From Clostridia bacterium (GTDB lineage: Bacteria > Bacillota > Clostridia > Oscillospirales > Acutalibacteraceae), in assembly GCA_017502085.1 (NCBI GenBank), contig JAFVVQ010000052.1, forward strand, positions 45,361-109,360: DNA of 64,000 nucleotides, written 5' to 3'. Of this stretch, positions 33,750 to 43,117 are shown one piece after another. The position numbers and the translations under genes are program-made. The notes under the pieces were generated by a model that did not search any database, was not told the origin of the DNA, and saw only the letters and a program-made list of their open reading frames with translations. How positions within the stretch are numbered: position 1 is the stretch's first letter; every line of letters begins with the position of its first letter.

Positions 33750-35999
33750 TTATTCGTTACCGAATAAAGATATTTGCTCGCCTTCATCTTCGGCACTCAG
33801 AAGAGCACCGGCGGCGGGAAGATTTTTTGCTTTGTATCTGTACGGTTTTGCAAATTCGCCTTCACGGTAATCTCTTGCATAAAGCAAACGCTGACCTTTT
33901 TTGAGAGTCATAACACCGACTCCAATGGTATCTTTTGTTGTTTTGGGAAGGATTACTGCAGTGTTGATAAGAAGATGTCTGCCGGCACTTGAAACGATTA
34001 CAAGTTCTTTATCTTCTTCAATATGCATTAAAGCGGAAAGCTGAGCTTTATCGGAATATGCTTTAATAAGCTTTTTACGTTTGGTGACAGTCTGATATGC
34101 ATTCATATCAACCTTTGCAACCTTACCGTTTTCAAAAAAGAAGAGCATATAACCTTTGTAATCAGCCGTAACTGCCATATAAACAGGGGCTTCTCCCTCG
34201 TCCATTTCAAGCTTTGCAGCAACATAGTCACCGAGAACACTTGCTTTTGAGTCTTCAAAAAATGAAGCGGTTGTCTTATATACCTGTTGCTTGTTGGTGA
34301 AGAAAAGAAGTTCTCTGGCGTTTGAAGTTTCAAAAGTCTGAACAATTTCGTCGCCTTCCTTGAGTTTATGAGTGGAACTCATACGGAGTGAAAGCGGCGT
34401 GATTTTCTTGAAATAACCGTCTTTTGTAAAGAAAAGATGTACGGGATAATCGGGAATTTCCTCCTCAGGAGCAGCTTCTTCGATATCGGTTGAATAAATG
34501 ATTTCTGTTTTTCTGGGTTTTGCGTATTTCTTGATTACCTCTTTAAGCTCGAAAATGATAATCTGCTTGATACGTTTGGGGTTGGCAAGAATATCTTCGA
34601 GATCCTTTATAGCTGCTTCAAGTTTTTCAATATCCTGAAGTCGTTTAAGGATATACTCTCTGTTAAGATGGCGAAGTTTGATTTCAGCAACATATTCAGC
34701 CTGAATTTTGTCGATCTTGAATCCGATCATAAGGTTGGGAACAACTTCGCTTTCTTCATCGGTGTTGCGGATAATTCTGATGGCTTTGTCGATATCAAGA
34801 AGGATTTTTTCAAGACCTCTGAGAAGATGCAGTCTGTCTTTTGCTCTTTTAAGATCAAAAGCTGTTCTTCTTCTTACGCAGTCGCTTCTGAAATCAATCC
34901 ATTCGTTAAGAAGCTCTTTTACGCCGAGAACTCTGGGATTGCCCTTGATAAGAACGTTAAAATTGCATGAGAATGTATCCTGAAGCGGTGTTGAAGCATA
35001 AAGCTTTTTCATCAGTTTATCGGGATCGGTTCCCTTTTTGATATCGATAGTTATCTTAAGACCGTTAAGATCGGTTTCATCACGGATATCACTGATTTCT
35101 TTGATTGATCCAAGTTTAACTTTTTCAATAATCTTATCAATGATCGCTTCAGAGGTAGCGGTCGGAGGTATTTCGGTTATTTCAATGCAGTTATTGGATT
35201 TATCGTAATTATACCTCGCTCTGACTTTAAAGCCTCCCCTGCCCGTTCTGTAAATTTCTTCAATAGCAGATCTGTTATAGACAAGCAGACCGCCACCGGC
35301 AAAATCGGGAGCAAGAAGAGTATCTGCAACATCGTGCTTGGGATTTTTGAGCAATTCTATTGTGGTTTTGCAAACTTCTTCAAGATTGAACGAACATATT
35401 GAACTCGCCATACCTGCGGCAATGCCGGTGTTTGCATTGACAAGAATACTCGGAAATGTTACAGGTAACAGTGCCGGTTCCTTCATCGTGTTATCGAAAT
35501 TATCAACCATATCAACGGTATCTTTATCGATATCACTGAAAAGTTCAGCACAAATCTTTTCCAGCTTGGCTTCGGTATATCTTGAAGCAGCCCACATCAT
35601 ATCTCTTGAAAATGCTTTACCGAAGTTGCCCTTTGAATCCACGTAGGGATGCAAAAGTGCTTCATAGCCCTTTGAAAGACGGACCATTGTGTCATAAATA
35701 GCAGCGTCTCCGTGAGGGTTAAGCTGCATAACCTGACCGACGATTTTTGCCGATTTTGCTCTTGCACCCGTCAAAAGACCCATTTTATACATCATATAAA
35801 GAATTTTGCGGTGTGAAGGTTTGAAACCGTCAATTTCAGGAATAGCGCGGCTCATTATGACACTCATTGCATAGGGCATGAAGTTATATTCAAGAGTATC
35901 GGTTATCGGCTGAGAAACTACCTCACCGGCACCAAGAATATGAGTTTTATCATCAAGTGTTCTGAGCGAAGCGGTGATATCTTTCTTTTTCTTTGCCAT
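33750..35999 (-). CDS. parC: Type IIA topoisomerase subunit A, topo IV (ParC) type
   Basis: A 749-residue DNA-cleaving subunit. The catalytic tyrosine lies in AASRYTEAKL, after the winged-helix segment with PHGDAAIYDTMVRLS. NANTGIAAGMASSICSFNL and the coiled coil with GDYV/LIKAYSDKA follow. The C-terminal beta-pinwheel (TKDGYFKKI, FENGKVAKVD) is present but lacks the QRRGGKG GyrA box, which argues for topoisomerase IV function (decatenation) rather than gyrase. The B subunit gene is 26 bases upstream. A clostridial gyrA/gyrB pair would be expected elsewhere in the genome. Confidence 0.82.
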   Translation of the reverse strand: MAKKKKDITASLRTLDDKTHILGAGEVVSQPITDTLEYNFMPYAMSVIMSRAIPEIDGFKPSHRKILYMMYKMGLLTGARAKSAKIVGQVMQLNPHGDAAIYDTMVRLSKGYEALLHPYVDSKGNFGKAFSRDMMWAASRYTEAKLEKICAELFSDIDKDTVDMVDNFDNTMKEPALLPVTFPSILVNANTGIAAGMASSICSFNLEEVCKTTIELLKNPKHDVADTLLAPDFAGGGLLVYNRSAIEEIYRTGRGGFKVRARYNYDKSNNCIEITEIPPTATSEAIIDKIIEKVKLGSIKEISDIRDETDLNGLKITIDIKKGTDPDKLMKKLYASTPLQDTFSCNFNVLIKGNPRVLGVKELLNEWIDFRSDCVRRRTAFDLKRAKDRLHLLRGLEKILLDIDKAIRIIRNTDEESEVVPNLMIGFKIDKIQAEYVAEIKLRHLNREYILKRLQDIEKLEAAIKDLEDILANPKRIKQIIIFELKEVIKKYAKPRKTEIIYSTDIEEAAPEEEIPDYPVHLFFTKDGYFKKITPLSLRMSSTHKLKEGDEIVQTFETSNARELLFFTNKQQVYKTTASFFEDSKASVLGDYVAAKLEMDEGEAPVYMAVTADYKGYMLFFFENGKVAKVDMNAYQTVTKRKKLIKAYSDKAQLSALMHIEEDKELVIVSSAGRHLLINTAVILPKTTKDTIGVGVMTLKKGQRLLYARDYREGEFAKPYRYKAKNLPAAGALLSAEDEGEQISLFGNE

Positions 36000-36025
36000 A
36001 ATATAAAATCTCCGTTACGTCTTAA

Positions 36026-38014
36026 TTAAGATACATCGGTCAGGTCAAGATAGAGATGACCGTTTTCTGCAATATAATCCTTTCTGCCGGCAAGATTGTC
36101 ACCGAGCAGAAGATCGAATTTTTCTGCAGTTTCCTCAGCCATAGAAGGTTCAACCTTGATGAGTCTTCTTGTTGAGGGATTCATTGTTGTGAGTGACATC
36201 ATATCGGGATCGTTTTCACCAAGTCCTTTTGAACGTTGAATGGAATACTTCTTATTTCCTATTTTTGCAAGAACGTCAACCTTTTCTTTTTCGGTGTATG
36301 CGAACCACGTTTCATCACCGCAGGTAATTTCATAAAGCGGTGATTCGGCAATGAAGACTTTACCTTCGTCAAAAAGAGTTGGCATCAGTCTGTATATCAT
36401 TGTCAGAATAAGAGTACGGATATGGAAACCGTCAACGTCGGCATCGGTGCAGATAATAATTTTACTCCAGCGAAGAAGATCAATATTGAATGAAATCATA
36501 TCTTTGCCCGATTTGTGTTTTGAAGGAACTTCAACTCCGCATCCGATTACTTTTATAAGGTCTGTGATAATGTCGCTCTTGAAGATCCTGTCATATTCTG
36601 ACTTAAGGCAGTTGAGAATCTTACCCCTGACAGGAATAATGGCCTGAAATTCTGAGTTTCTGGATTGTTTACAAGCGCCGAGAGCAGAGTCGCCCTCAAC
36701 GATGAAAAGTTCGCGGAGTTCAGGGTCTTTGCTTCTGCAATCAACAAACTTCTGAATTCTGTTCGTGAGATTGCTGACATTCTGAATCAGCGATTCCTTT
36801 ATGCCAAGTCTGGTCTTTTCAGCCTTGATACGGCTTCTCATATTAATTAGAACCTGATCGGCAATTTTGTTCGCATCGAGGGGATTTTCGATAAAATAGA
36901 TTTCGAGCTGATGCTTGATGAACATTGTCATTGCATCCTGAATACCCTTGTTATTGATGGATTTTTTTGTCTGATTCTCGTATGATGCATACGTTGAGAA
37001 TGATGAAACAATGATTGCAAGACAATCCTCGATATCCTGGAAGGTAATTTTTCCGTCACTTTTCTGGTATTTGTTGTTTGATTTTATAAATGAATCAATC
37101 TGCGAGAGAAATGCCTGTTTAACTGCTTTGTCAGGAGAACCGCCGTTGGCGAGAAAGCTTGAATTATGATAGTATTCTTTAATCTGAACTTTGTTAGAGA
37201 ATGTAACGGCAAAATTCATCTTGAGCTTATATTTGCCAAGGTCGTCTCTGTCCTGACATTCAGCTTCGCCGCTCCAGGAAAGAAAACCCGTAAGTGCGTT
37301 TTCACCGACAATTTCTCTGATATAATCATCAATACCTTTTTCGTAATAGTATTCATAAGTATCAAAGCTTTTGCCAACCTGATTTTTTAAAATGAATTTT
37401 ACTCCGGCATTAACGACAGACTGATTTTTGAGCATTTCCTGAAAGTATTCGAGAGAAATATCAATATCGGTAAAAACATCAAGATCGGGTTTCCATTTAA
37501 TTCGGGAGCCGGTATCTTTTTTAGAATAAGGCTCTTTTATCATTTCTCCGACAGGATCGCCTTTTTCAAAGTTTAAAAGATAACGGAATCCGCCTGTGTG
37601 AATTTCAGCTTCCATATATTCGGATGCATACTGAGTTGCGCAGAGACCGAGACCGTTTGTTCCGAGTGAAAACTCATAGTTTCCGTCTTCGCCGTTGTTG
37701 TATTTACCGCTGGCATATAATTCACAGAAAACAAGTTCCCAGTTAAATCTGCCTTCTTTGGCATTATAGTCAACAGGAATACCTCGTCCGAAATCCTGAA
37801 CCTCAACAGAATTATCGGCAAAACGGGTAACAACGATTTTATCGCCGTAACCCTCTCTTGCTTCGTCAACTGAATTGGAAACAATTTCAAAAACAGAATG
37901 CTTACAACCGTCAATTCCGCTTGTACCGAAAATAACGGCAGGTTTTTTTCTGACACGGTCTTTGCCTTTTAAAGCAACAATGCTTTCGTCGTTATAACCG
38001 GATTTTTTAGCCAT
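36026..38014 (-). CDS. parE: Type IIA topoisomerase subunit B, topo IV (ParE) type
   Basis: A 662-residue GHKL ATPase subunit. The start MAKKSGYNDESIVALKGKDR at 38014 has GGAGG about 8 bases upstream, which excludes the longer frame to 38092. ATP-binding motifs are EIVSNSVDEAREGYG, DFGRGIPVD and GTNGLGLCATQYAS. The TOPRIM domain has IVEGDSALGACKQSRN in place of the common EGDSAGG, and later TDADVDGFHIRTL. It cooperates with the downstream A subunit. TOPRIM and the deviating EGDSALG sequence set this pair apart from standard GyrB. Confidence 0.82.
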   Translation of the reverse strand: MAKKSGYNDESIVALKGKDRVRKKPAVIFGTSGIDGCKHSVFEIVSNSVDEAREGYGDKIVVTRFADNSVEVQDFGRGIPVDYNAKEGRFNWELVFCELYASGKYNNGEDGNYEFSLGTNGLGLCATQYASEYMEAEIHTGGFRYLLNFEKGDPVGEMIKEPYSKKDTGSRIKWKPDLDVFTDIDISLEYFQEMLKNQSVVNAGVKFILKNQVGKSFDTYEYYYEKGIDDYIREIVGENALTGFLSWSGEAECQDRDDLGKYKLKMNFAVTFSNKVQIKEYYHNSSFLANGGSPDKAVKQAFLSQIDSFIKSNNKYQKSDGKITFQDIEDCLAIIVSSFSTYASYENQTKKSINNKGIQDAMTMFIKHQLEIYFIENPLDANKIADQVLINMRSRIKAEKTRLGIKESLIQNVSNLTNRIQKFVDCRSKDPELRELFIVEGDSALGACKQSRNSEFQAIIPVRGKILNCLKSEYDRIFKSDIITDLIKVIGCGVEVPSKHKSGKDMISFNIDLLRWSKIIICTDADVDGFHIRTLILTMIYRLMPTLFDEGKVFIAESPLYEITCGDETWFAYTEKEKVDVLAKIGNKKYSIQRSKGLGENDPDMMSLTTMNPSTRRLIKVEPSMAEETAEKFDLLLGDNLAGRKDYIAENGHLYLDLTDVS

Positions 38015-38054
38015 TCGGTTAATCCTCCCTGAAATCGAAATTTTTACAAATAAC

Positions 38055-38082
38055 ATTATACCACATATTGATACAATGTCAA
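38055..38082 (-). promoter_or_regulatory. Sigma-A promoter of parE-parC
   Basis: Minus-strand TTGACA (38077-38082), 16-base spacer, TATAAT (38055-38060): both hexamers are perfect, with TG two bases upstream of the -10. Confidence 0.82.
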
Positions 38083-38108
38083 GGGAACGCACAATCTGTT
38101 GTTAAGAA

Positions 38109-38147
38109 AATAAAAGAAAAAGCATCGGATTATTATGATCCGATGCT
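38109..38147 (-). terminator. Terminator of the tmk-mltG-U32 operon
   Basis: A perfect 10-bp stem (AGCATCGGAT 38121-38130 with ATCCGATGCT 38138-38147) and 7-base loop, followed on the minus strand by TTTTTCTTTTATTTT. Confidence 0.9.
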
Positions 38148-38168
38148 ATAATTATTGACAGAATTCCG

Positions 38169-38513
38169 TTAAAAAATTATTTCTTTTTTCTTACCTTTTT
38201 TGTTAACGGGATGTTCCTTGAGCCTTACAATATAATCAATATTGAGAATTTCATTGCCGTCTTTGGTTTTAACAGTAATCCAGTTATCGTTAAGGCTGAT
38301 GAGATTTCCTGTAATAACAGAGCTTGAATTGGATAAATAAATCACACAGTCTTTGTTGATATATGCATTGATTATTTCATTCATCGGTACTGTTCCCCTT
38401 TTCTTTTTCTTGTCTCTGATAATTTTTAAAAGTTGATTTTTTCTTGCTTCATTCAACGCAAGGAATATTACAAAGAAGATTATAAAATATGTCGGGAAGA
38501 ATGACGGACTCAA
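38169..38513 (-). CDS. Small membrane protein with basic linker and Sm-like C-terminal segment, function unknown
   Basis: A 114-residue protein I do not recognise. One N-terminal transmembrane helix (FFPTYFIIFFVIFLAL) is followed by a strongly basic stretch (IIRDKKKKRG), then about 60 residues predicted mainly beta (DCVIYLSNSSSVITGNLIS, DNWITVKTKDGNEILNIDYI) that read like a small Sm/SH3-type barrel, ending in KKGKKKE. That reading is a guess from the strand pattern. It starts with a TTG overlapping the TGA of the U32 gene (TTGA), so it is translationally coupled and is the last gene of the operon. Confidence 0.6.
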   Translation of the reverse strand: MSPSFFPTYFIIFFVIFLALNEARKNQLLKIIRDKKKKRGTVPMNEIINAYINKDCVIYLSNSSSVITGNLISLNDNWITVKTKDGNEILNIDYIVRLKEHPVNKKGKKKEIIF

Positions 38514-39760
38514 AGGATTACACCGCCTTTTCGCTCCATTCTGAGATAGGATCCGGCAGGAATCTCAACGGGACAATCGAAACTGAGTTTCATCATCGGA
38601 TGAGGTGCATTTTCAATTGAATCTCCTTGTTCATTACGGAGATTTCTGACAGTAACCCTTATTGGTTCAACACCTTTAATCATTACTTCAAGTTCATCGC
38701 CCTCAAAGAAACGGTTTCTCTGAGAAGCATATAAAACGCCGTCTCTCCAAGCCTCTGCAATTGCTGCAACGTCGAATTCTCTCACATATCCGCCTCTGTA
38801 GAATATCTGAGCATCATCCATAGGTGTTGAATAATAAAAACCCGTGCAATACTGACGGTTGCTTGAACGACGAACTTCTTCGAGAATCCATTCATCGGGT
38901 TTGTAGAGAGGATCAAAACCTGATTTTTCATATCCGTCAATAGCGCATCTGTATGCATTGACAGAAAGTGCGGTATAGTATGCGGATTTGGCTCTGCCTT
39001 CAATTTTAAAACTGCTGATTCCGGCTCGGGCAAGTTCAGCAACGTGTTCAATAAGGCACATATCTCTTGAATTCATTATGTAGGTGCCGGTTTCATCCTG
39101 CTCAATCGGAAAGAATTCACCCGGTCTTTTTTCTTCAAGTAATGCATAACGCCATCTGCAAGGCTGAGCGCAGTCTCCGCGGTTAGAGTCTCTTCCTGTC
39201 ATATAGTTTGAAAGAAGACATCTGCCCGAAAAAGAAACACACATAGCTCCGTGAACGAAACTTTCTATTTCAAGTTCTTTTGGAGTCTTGGCACGGATTT
39301 CTGCAATTTCTTCGAGAGAGATTTCTCTTGCGGTTACGATTCTTTTGGCACCCATATCATAGAACGCACGAGCAGATGCATAATTGGTTATACCTGCCTG
39401 CGTTGAAATATGAATATCTGTGTCGGGAGCAAATTTTTTGATAATGCCGAGAACGCCGATGTCGGTTACAATAAAGGCATCAACGCCGCTTTCTTTTGCA
39501 AATTCAACGAATGACGGTAGCGCTTCTAATTCATTGTTGCGAGGAACGGTGTTGCAAGTCAGATAAACTTTTGCACCGTTTTTGTGAGCATAATCACATG
39601 CCTCTTTAAGCTCGTTACCGCCAAAACTTGCAGCGGCAGTCCTCATACCGAATCGGTCGGAGCCGAGATAAACGGCATCTGCACCGTATTCAATTGCAGC
39701 GCAGAGTCTTTCTTTATCTCCTGCCGGTGCAAGAAGTTCGGGTTTAAGAAAGTTATTCAT
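38510..39760 (-). CDS. U32-family peptidase-like protein (TrhP/YrrO type)
   Basis: A 416-residue protein. The N-terminal PELLAPAGDKERLCAAIEYG, the strongly conserved ESFVHGAMCVSFSGRCLLSN and DCAQPCRW (iron-sulfur cysteines), and the C-terminal beta domain are those of the U32 branch that includes TrhP, the prephenate-dependent tRNA U34 hydroxylase, and YrrO. Because the family was first named as collagenase-like peptidases, function is uncertain, but tRNA modification is the better supported role. GGAGATTTAA precedes the ATG. It lies 13 bases after mltG, a common neighbour in Firmicutes. Confidence 0.85.
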   Translation of the reverse strand: MNNFLKPELLAPAGDKERLCAAIEYGADAVYLGSDRFGMRTAAASFGGNELKEACDYAHKNGAKVYLTCNTVPRNNELEALPSFVEFAKESGVDAFIVTDIGVLGIIKKFAPDTDIHISTQAGITNYASARAFYDMGAKRIVTAREISLEEIAEIRAKTPKELEIESFVHGAMCVSFSGRCLLSNYMTGRDSNRGDCAQPCRWRYALLEEKRPGEFFPIEQDETGTYIMNSRDMCLIEHVAELARAGISSFKIEGRAKSAYYTALSVNAYRCAIDGYEKSGFDPLYKPDEWILEEVRRSSNRQYCTGFYYSTPMDDAQIFYRGGYVREFDVAAIAEAWRDGVLYASQRNRFFEGDELEVMIKGVEPIRVTVRNLRNEQGDSIENAPHPMMKLSFDCPVEIPAGSYLRMERKGGVIL

Positions 39761-39773
39761 TTAAATCTCCAAA

Positions 39774-41201
39774 TCAATACTGGCTGTTGACCTTCAGGAC
39801 CTTGTTGCCGTTGGCATCGTGTTCAGCCTGAGTTTTGGCCATATAAATCTTACCGTTTTTGTCGTGACGGAAATAGTAATAATCTCCAAAATCTTCGTCC
39901 GGCCAAAGAGCAGCTTTAATCGCATCTTCACCGGGATTACAAATCGGTCCGGGAGGAAGTCCTTGAATCGAATAAGTGTCATATGCATTTCTGAAAGCGA
40001 TAGCATCGCTCGGAGAAACACGGCTGGCTATAAAATTATTGATATAATTTTTGGTCGAATCGCAACCGATTGTCGGCCAGGAAGCGGGTTTGTTATATCT
40101 GTTGTGAATTACGGCAGATATTTTACCCATCTGGTCAGAGTTAGCGGCTTCTCTCTGAATAATAGAAGCAATGGTAAGAACTTCGTCTCGCGTCATACCG
40201 AGTTCGGCTCGTCTCTGTTCAAATTCATCAGTCCATTTATTTTCCGAACCCTGAAGAAGTTTGCGGATAACACTGTTTGCATCGCTTTTCTCATAGAATT
40301 CATAGGTGTCCGGATAAAGATAGCCTTCAAGAGTGAAAGTACGGTTGGGTTTGGTTCCGATTTCTTTGATAAAATCAAATTCAAAATCAGCCTCGGAAAT
40401 AGCTGAAAGCATTTCTTCCTTTGAACAGACTTCGAATTTGTCAATCTTATCAATAATCTGATAAATTGTCCAGCCTTCCGGGAACACAAGCCAAACTGTA
40501 TCGGAATCTTTTTTTGATACCTTGAATCTGTTGAGAAAGCCTTCAAGACCGAGGTTTCTTTCTACATAATATACGCCGCTGAGATAAACGGGCGGACCCG
40601 GCTTTTTAGACTTGTTGATGTTTTTAAACCAACTGAAAAGCTCATAATATGCCTTGCAGAAAAGCTTGTTATGAATTAATCCGTTATCATCAAGAATATC
40701 AAGAATATCGTCTGTTGTTGCGTTCTGAGGAATCGTTACCTTAACTTTTTCTTCGCTTCGGTTAAGTGCCAGAACATCATTCACGCAAGAAATACCGAAT
40801 GCCGAGAAGGCTGTTGTGAAAATGAGAACAACAGAACAGAAAATGATAAGACCGTTCTGCATAGCTTTTTTGAAATCAAACGATCCCCTGCTCGCCTTCT
40901 TTTTTGTTTTTGAAGCTGTCGAAGACTGTTCATCGTTCCATGATTTCTGAACGGGAGGTTCAGGTTTGACAGGTCTTCTGTTGGAAAAATAAATCTCTCC
41001 TTTGTACAGTGGACGGTGATCGGATATAGGTGTTTCTGTCTGAGGTGTTTCATAATCGTCAATATGAACCTCAAACTTTTTTTTGACAGGCGGAGTGATG
41101 TTGTCAAGATCAGAAGGACTCATATAATCGTTATCGTCAATATGAACTTCGAACTTCTTATCTGACTTTTTGGGGATTTCAGGGAAGTTATCATTATTCA
41201 T
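39774..41201 (-). CDS. mltG: Endolytic murein transglycosylase MltG
   Basis: A 475-residue YceG-family enzyme that cleaves nascent glycan strands and sets their length. About 110 cytoplasmic residues rich in K, D and P contain a repeated peptide KKFEVHIDD at 15-23 and 41-49. One membrane helix (LIIFCSVVLIFTTAFSAFGI) leads to the LysM-like and catalytic domains, with FPEGWTIYQIIDKI, the catalytic glutamate in ASIIQREAANSDQM, and ISAVIHNRYNKPASWPTIGC. The C-terminus has the usual YTYSIQGLPPGPICNPG-type ending (TYSIQGLPPGPICNPGEDAI). It is the central gene of the operon. Confidence 0.93.
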   Translation of the reverse strand: MNNDNFPEIPKKSDKKFEVHIDDNDYMSPSDLDNITPPVKKKFEVHIDDYETPQTETPISDHRPLYKGEIYFSNRRPVKPEPPVQKSWNDEQSSTASKTKKKASRGSFDFKKAMQNGLIIFCSVVLIFTTAFSAFGISCVNDVLALNRSEEKVKVTIPQNATTDDILDILDDNGLIHNKLFCKAYYELFSWFKNINKSKKPGPPVYLSGVYYVERNLGLEGFLNRFKVSKKDSDTVWLVFPEGWTIYQIIDKIDKFEVCSKEEMLSAISEADFEFDFIKEIGTKPNRTFTLEGYLYPDTYEFYEKSDANSVIRKLLQGSENKWTDEFEQRRAELGMTRDEVLTIASIIQREAANSDQMGKISAVIHNRYNKPASWPTIGCDSTKNYINNFIASRVSPSDAIAFRNAYDTYSIQGLPPGPICNPGEDAIKAALWPDEDFGDYYYFRHDKNGKIYMAKTQAEHDANGNKVLKVNSQY

Positions 41202-41217
41202 ATGTAAAACCTCCTTT

Positions 41218-41763
41218 TTAATCGGTTATAACTTTTGGAATTCTTATATCAAAATCTTCATACGGTAGCTCTGACAGAATAAAATCTTTTCGGCACAGGC
41301 CGATGGAGGCAACATTGTTTTCGGCGAGGAATCTGTCATAATATCCTCCGCCGTAACCCAGCCTGTTGCCGTTTAGGTCAAATGCAAGGGCGGGAACAAT
41401 GCAAAGTGTCTGTTTATCAACAGAGACGGCATTTCTGCCTTCCGGATTAACTGTGGGTATTCCGAATTGAACTTCTGTTAATTCGTTCTGATCGGATATT
41501 TCGTAAAAATACATCTTGTTATCGGAACAGTAAGGAATTGCTATCTTCTTTCCGAGTTCAAATGAATGATTTATAATCTGAAAGGTATTGATTTCATTTC
41601 TTACGGAAATATAAATCAGAATTAAATCTGAATTAATATACTCCTCACATTCAAATAACTTTTCAGCAATGGAAATATCTGAAGAGTAACAGTATTCTTT
41701 GTCCAGATCGTTACGTAATCCGATCAGTTGTTTTCGAAGTAATGTTTTATCATTTATGAACAT
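41218..41763 (-). CDS. fthC: 5-formyltetrahydrofolate cyclo-ligase
   Basis: A 181-residue enzyme that uses ATP to convert 5-formyl-THF to 5,10-methenyl-THF. The N-terminal KTLLRKQLIGLRNDLDKE, the substrate region, and the signature FDLNGNRLGYGGGYYDRFL with IGLCRKDF are intact. The ATG at 41763 lies 10 bases inside the 3' end of the DJ-1 gene and has no clear ribosome binding site, so coupled translation is likely. It is followed after 16 bases by mltG. Confidence 0.92.
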   Translation of the reverse strand: MFINDKTLLRKQLIGLRNDLDKEYCYSSDISIAEKLFECEEYINSDLILIYISVRNEINTFQIINHSFELGKKIAIPYCSDNKMYFYEISDQNELTEVQFGIPTVNPEGRNAVSVDKQTLCIVPALAFDLNGNRLGYGGGYYDRFLAENNVASIGLCRKDFILSELPYEDFDIRIPKVITD

Positions 41764-42296
41764 TGGAGTGTAGATTTAAGATTATCGGCAAAAGCTTGTC
41801 CTTTAATTGCGGCAACAACTGCAAGACCAAAATTGACAGCACTTCCCATACCTTTTGCAGTAATGATACTACCGTCAGTGCATACAAAATTCTTACTGAT
41901 TGAAGCGCCTTTAAGCTCATCCTCGAAACCGGGGAAACAAACGGCTTCTTTTCCTTCGAGAAGCCCTTTTCTGCCCAATATAAGCGGAGCAGCACAAATG
42001 GCACAAAGAAGCTTACGGTTTTGTGCACAAAATTCAATAGCTTTATGAACTTCAACGCAATCATAGAGATTTGTTGTGCCGGGCATGCCGCCGGGAAGAA
42101 TTATTCCTTCAATATCTTTGTAATCTTTTATATCGTAAACGGTCATATCACATACAACGGAAATGCCGTGAGAACCGTGTACCGTTAATGAATCGACAGC
42201 AACACTTTTGATTTCGATTCCGGCTCGACGAATTACATCAAGAGCGGCAATTGCTTCAACTTCTTCAAAGCCTTCAGCAAAAAACATATATAACAT
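41754..42296 (-). CDS. DJ-1/PfpI-family protein
   Basis: A 180-residue protein of the DJ-1/YajL subfamily. It begins LYMFFAEGFEEVEAIAALDV with the conserved glutamate, has ILPGGMPGTTNL, and the nucleophilic cysteine in LLCAICAAPLILG. Family members act as chaperones or in aldehyde/glyoxal detoxification; some were once called ThiJ. A clear GGAGG precedes the start. It lies between the GNAT and fthC genes in the operon. Confidence 0.9.
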   Translation of the reverse strand: MLYMFFAEGFEEVEAIAALDVIRRAGIEIKSVAVDSLTVHGSHGISVVCDMTVYDIKDYKDIEGIILPGGMPGTTNLYDCVEVHKAIEFCAQNRKLLCAICAAPLILGRKGLLEGKEAVCFPGFEDELKGASISKNFVCTDGSIITAKGMGSAVNFGLAVVAAIKGQAFADNLKSTLQCS

Positions 42297-42308
42297 TTCT
42301 ATTCCTCC

Positions 42309-43115
42309 TCAGTCGAGAGTTAAATTGAGGTAAGCGTTGTTTATTTCAGAAATTACATCGTCTGCTCTTTCTGTAATGGCAAGTGCCATACCGCTATCGT
42401 CAACAAAACAATTATCAACATTAATTCCCGTTGAAAACGGTAGTGTGATTTTAAACTGTTTAAAAGTTTCTGTTCTGTAAATTTCCTTTATAAAATCAAC
42501 GATAGCGCATCCTGTAAAGTTGATATCCTTTACAGAGCAAACGTCATCTTCGATGGAGTAAAGGCACTGACCATTACGGTTGATGATTGCTTTTCCGCCA
42601 TAAAATTTATGCTGAGCTGTTGCATATTCTGCAGCAAAAGAATCCCAGATAAATCGATCAGATTCATTATCGTATGTGATTCTGATGTTATCGGTTTCTT
42701 TGGCAGAAAAGAAAACTGTTTTTGAACGGAATATTGTTTTATATCCGTTTGAATCATAATATTTATAAAGGTTTTTTTCGGCAGGTTTAAGGCAAATGAA
42801 ATCAATCTTCCGCTCGAGTGACAACTTTGCGGCATAATCAAGCATTTCTTTCATTATTCCCCTGCCTCTGAATTTCTTAAGTGTAGCAGCGGCGTAAAGA
42901 TAATATGCATTATAATTGACTGATTTGTGTAAAAGTTTTCCTTCGAGCAAAAACAACATTGAAGCGATTTTACCGTTTTTTTCATAAACAACTGTATTCT
43001 GAGGAATACAACGGTTATCCAGGAAAAATTCAATTGCTTCTCTTTCATCACCGAAGGCTTCATTCCAGAGAAATATCAGATTTTCTCTGTCATTTTCATT
43101 ATAAAATCTTATCAT
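42309..43115 (-). CDS. GNAT-family N-acetyltransferase, substrate unknown
   Basis: A 268-residue protein with an N-terminal GNAT domain. The acetyl-CoA site is readable as LYAAATLKKFRGRGIMKEML (the R/Q-x-x-G-x-G/A pattern being RGRGIM), followed by the C-terminal GNAT strand region FYKYYDSNGYKTIF-like sequence (NLYKYYDSNGYKTIF). The remaining 120 residues form a second, Eis-like or SCP2-like half without recognisable residues. It starts 2 bases after the tmk stop. The substrate cannot be inferred. Confidence 0.8.
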   Translation of the reverse strand: MIRFYNENDRENLIFLWNEAFGDEREAIEFFLDNRCIPQNTVVYEKNGKIASMLFLLEGKLLHKSVNYNAYYLYAAATLKKFRGRGIMKEMLDYAAKLSLERKIDFICLKPAEKNLYKYYDSNGYKTIFRSKTVFFSAKETDNIRITYDNESDRFIWDSFAAEYATAQHKFYGGKAIINRNGQCLYSIEDDVCSVKDINFTGCAIVDFIKEIYRTETFKQFKITLPFSTGINVDNCFVDDSGMALAITERADDVISEINNAYLNLTLD

Positions 43116-43117
43116 AA

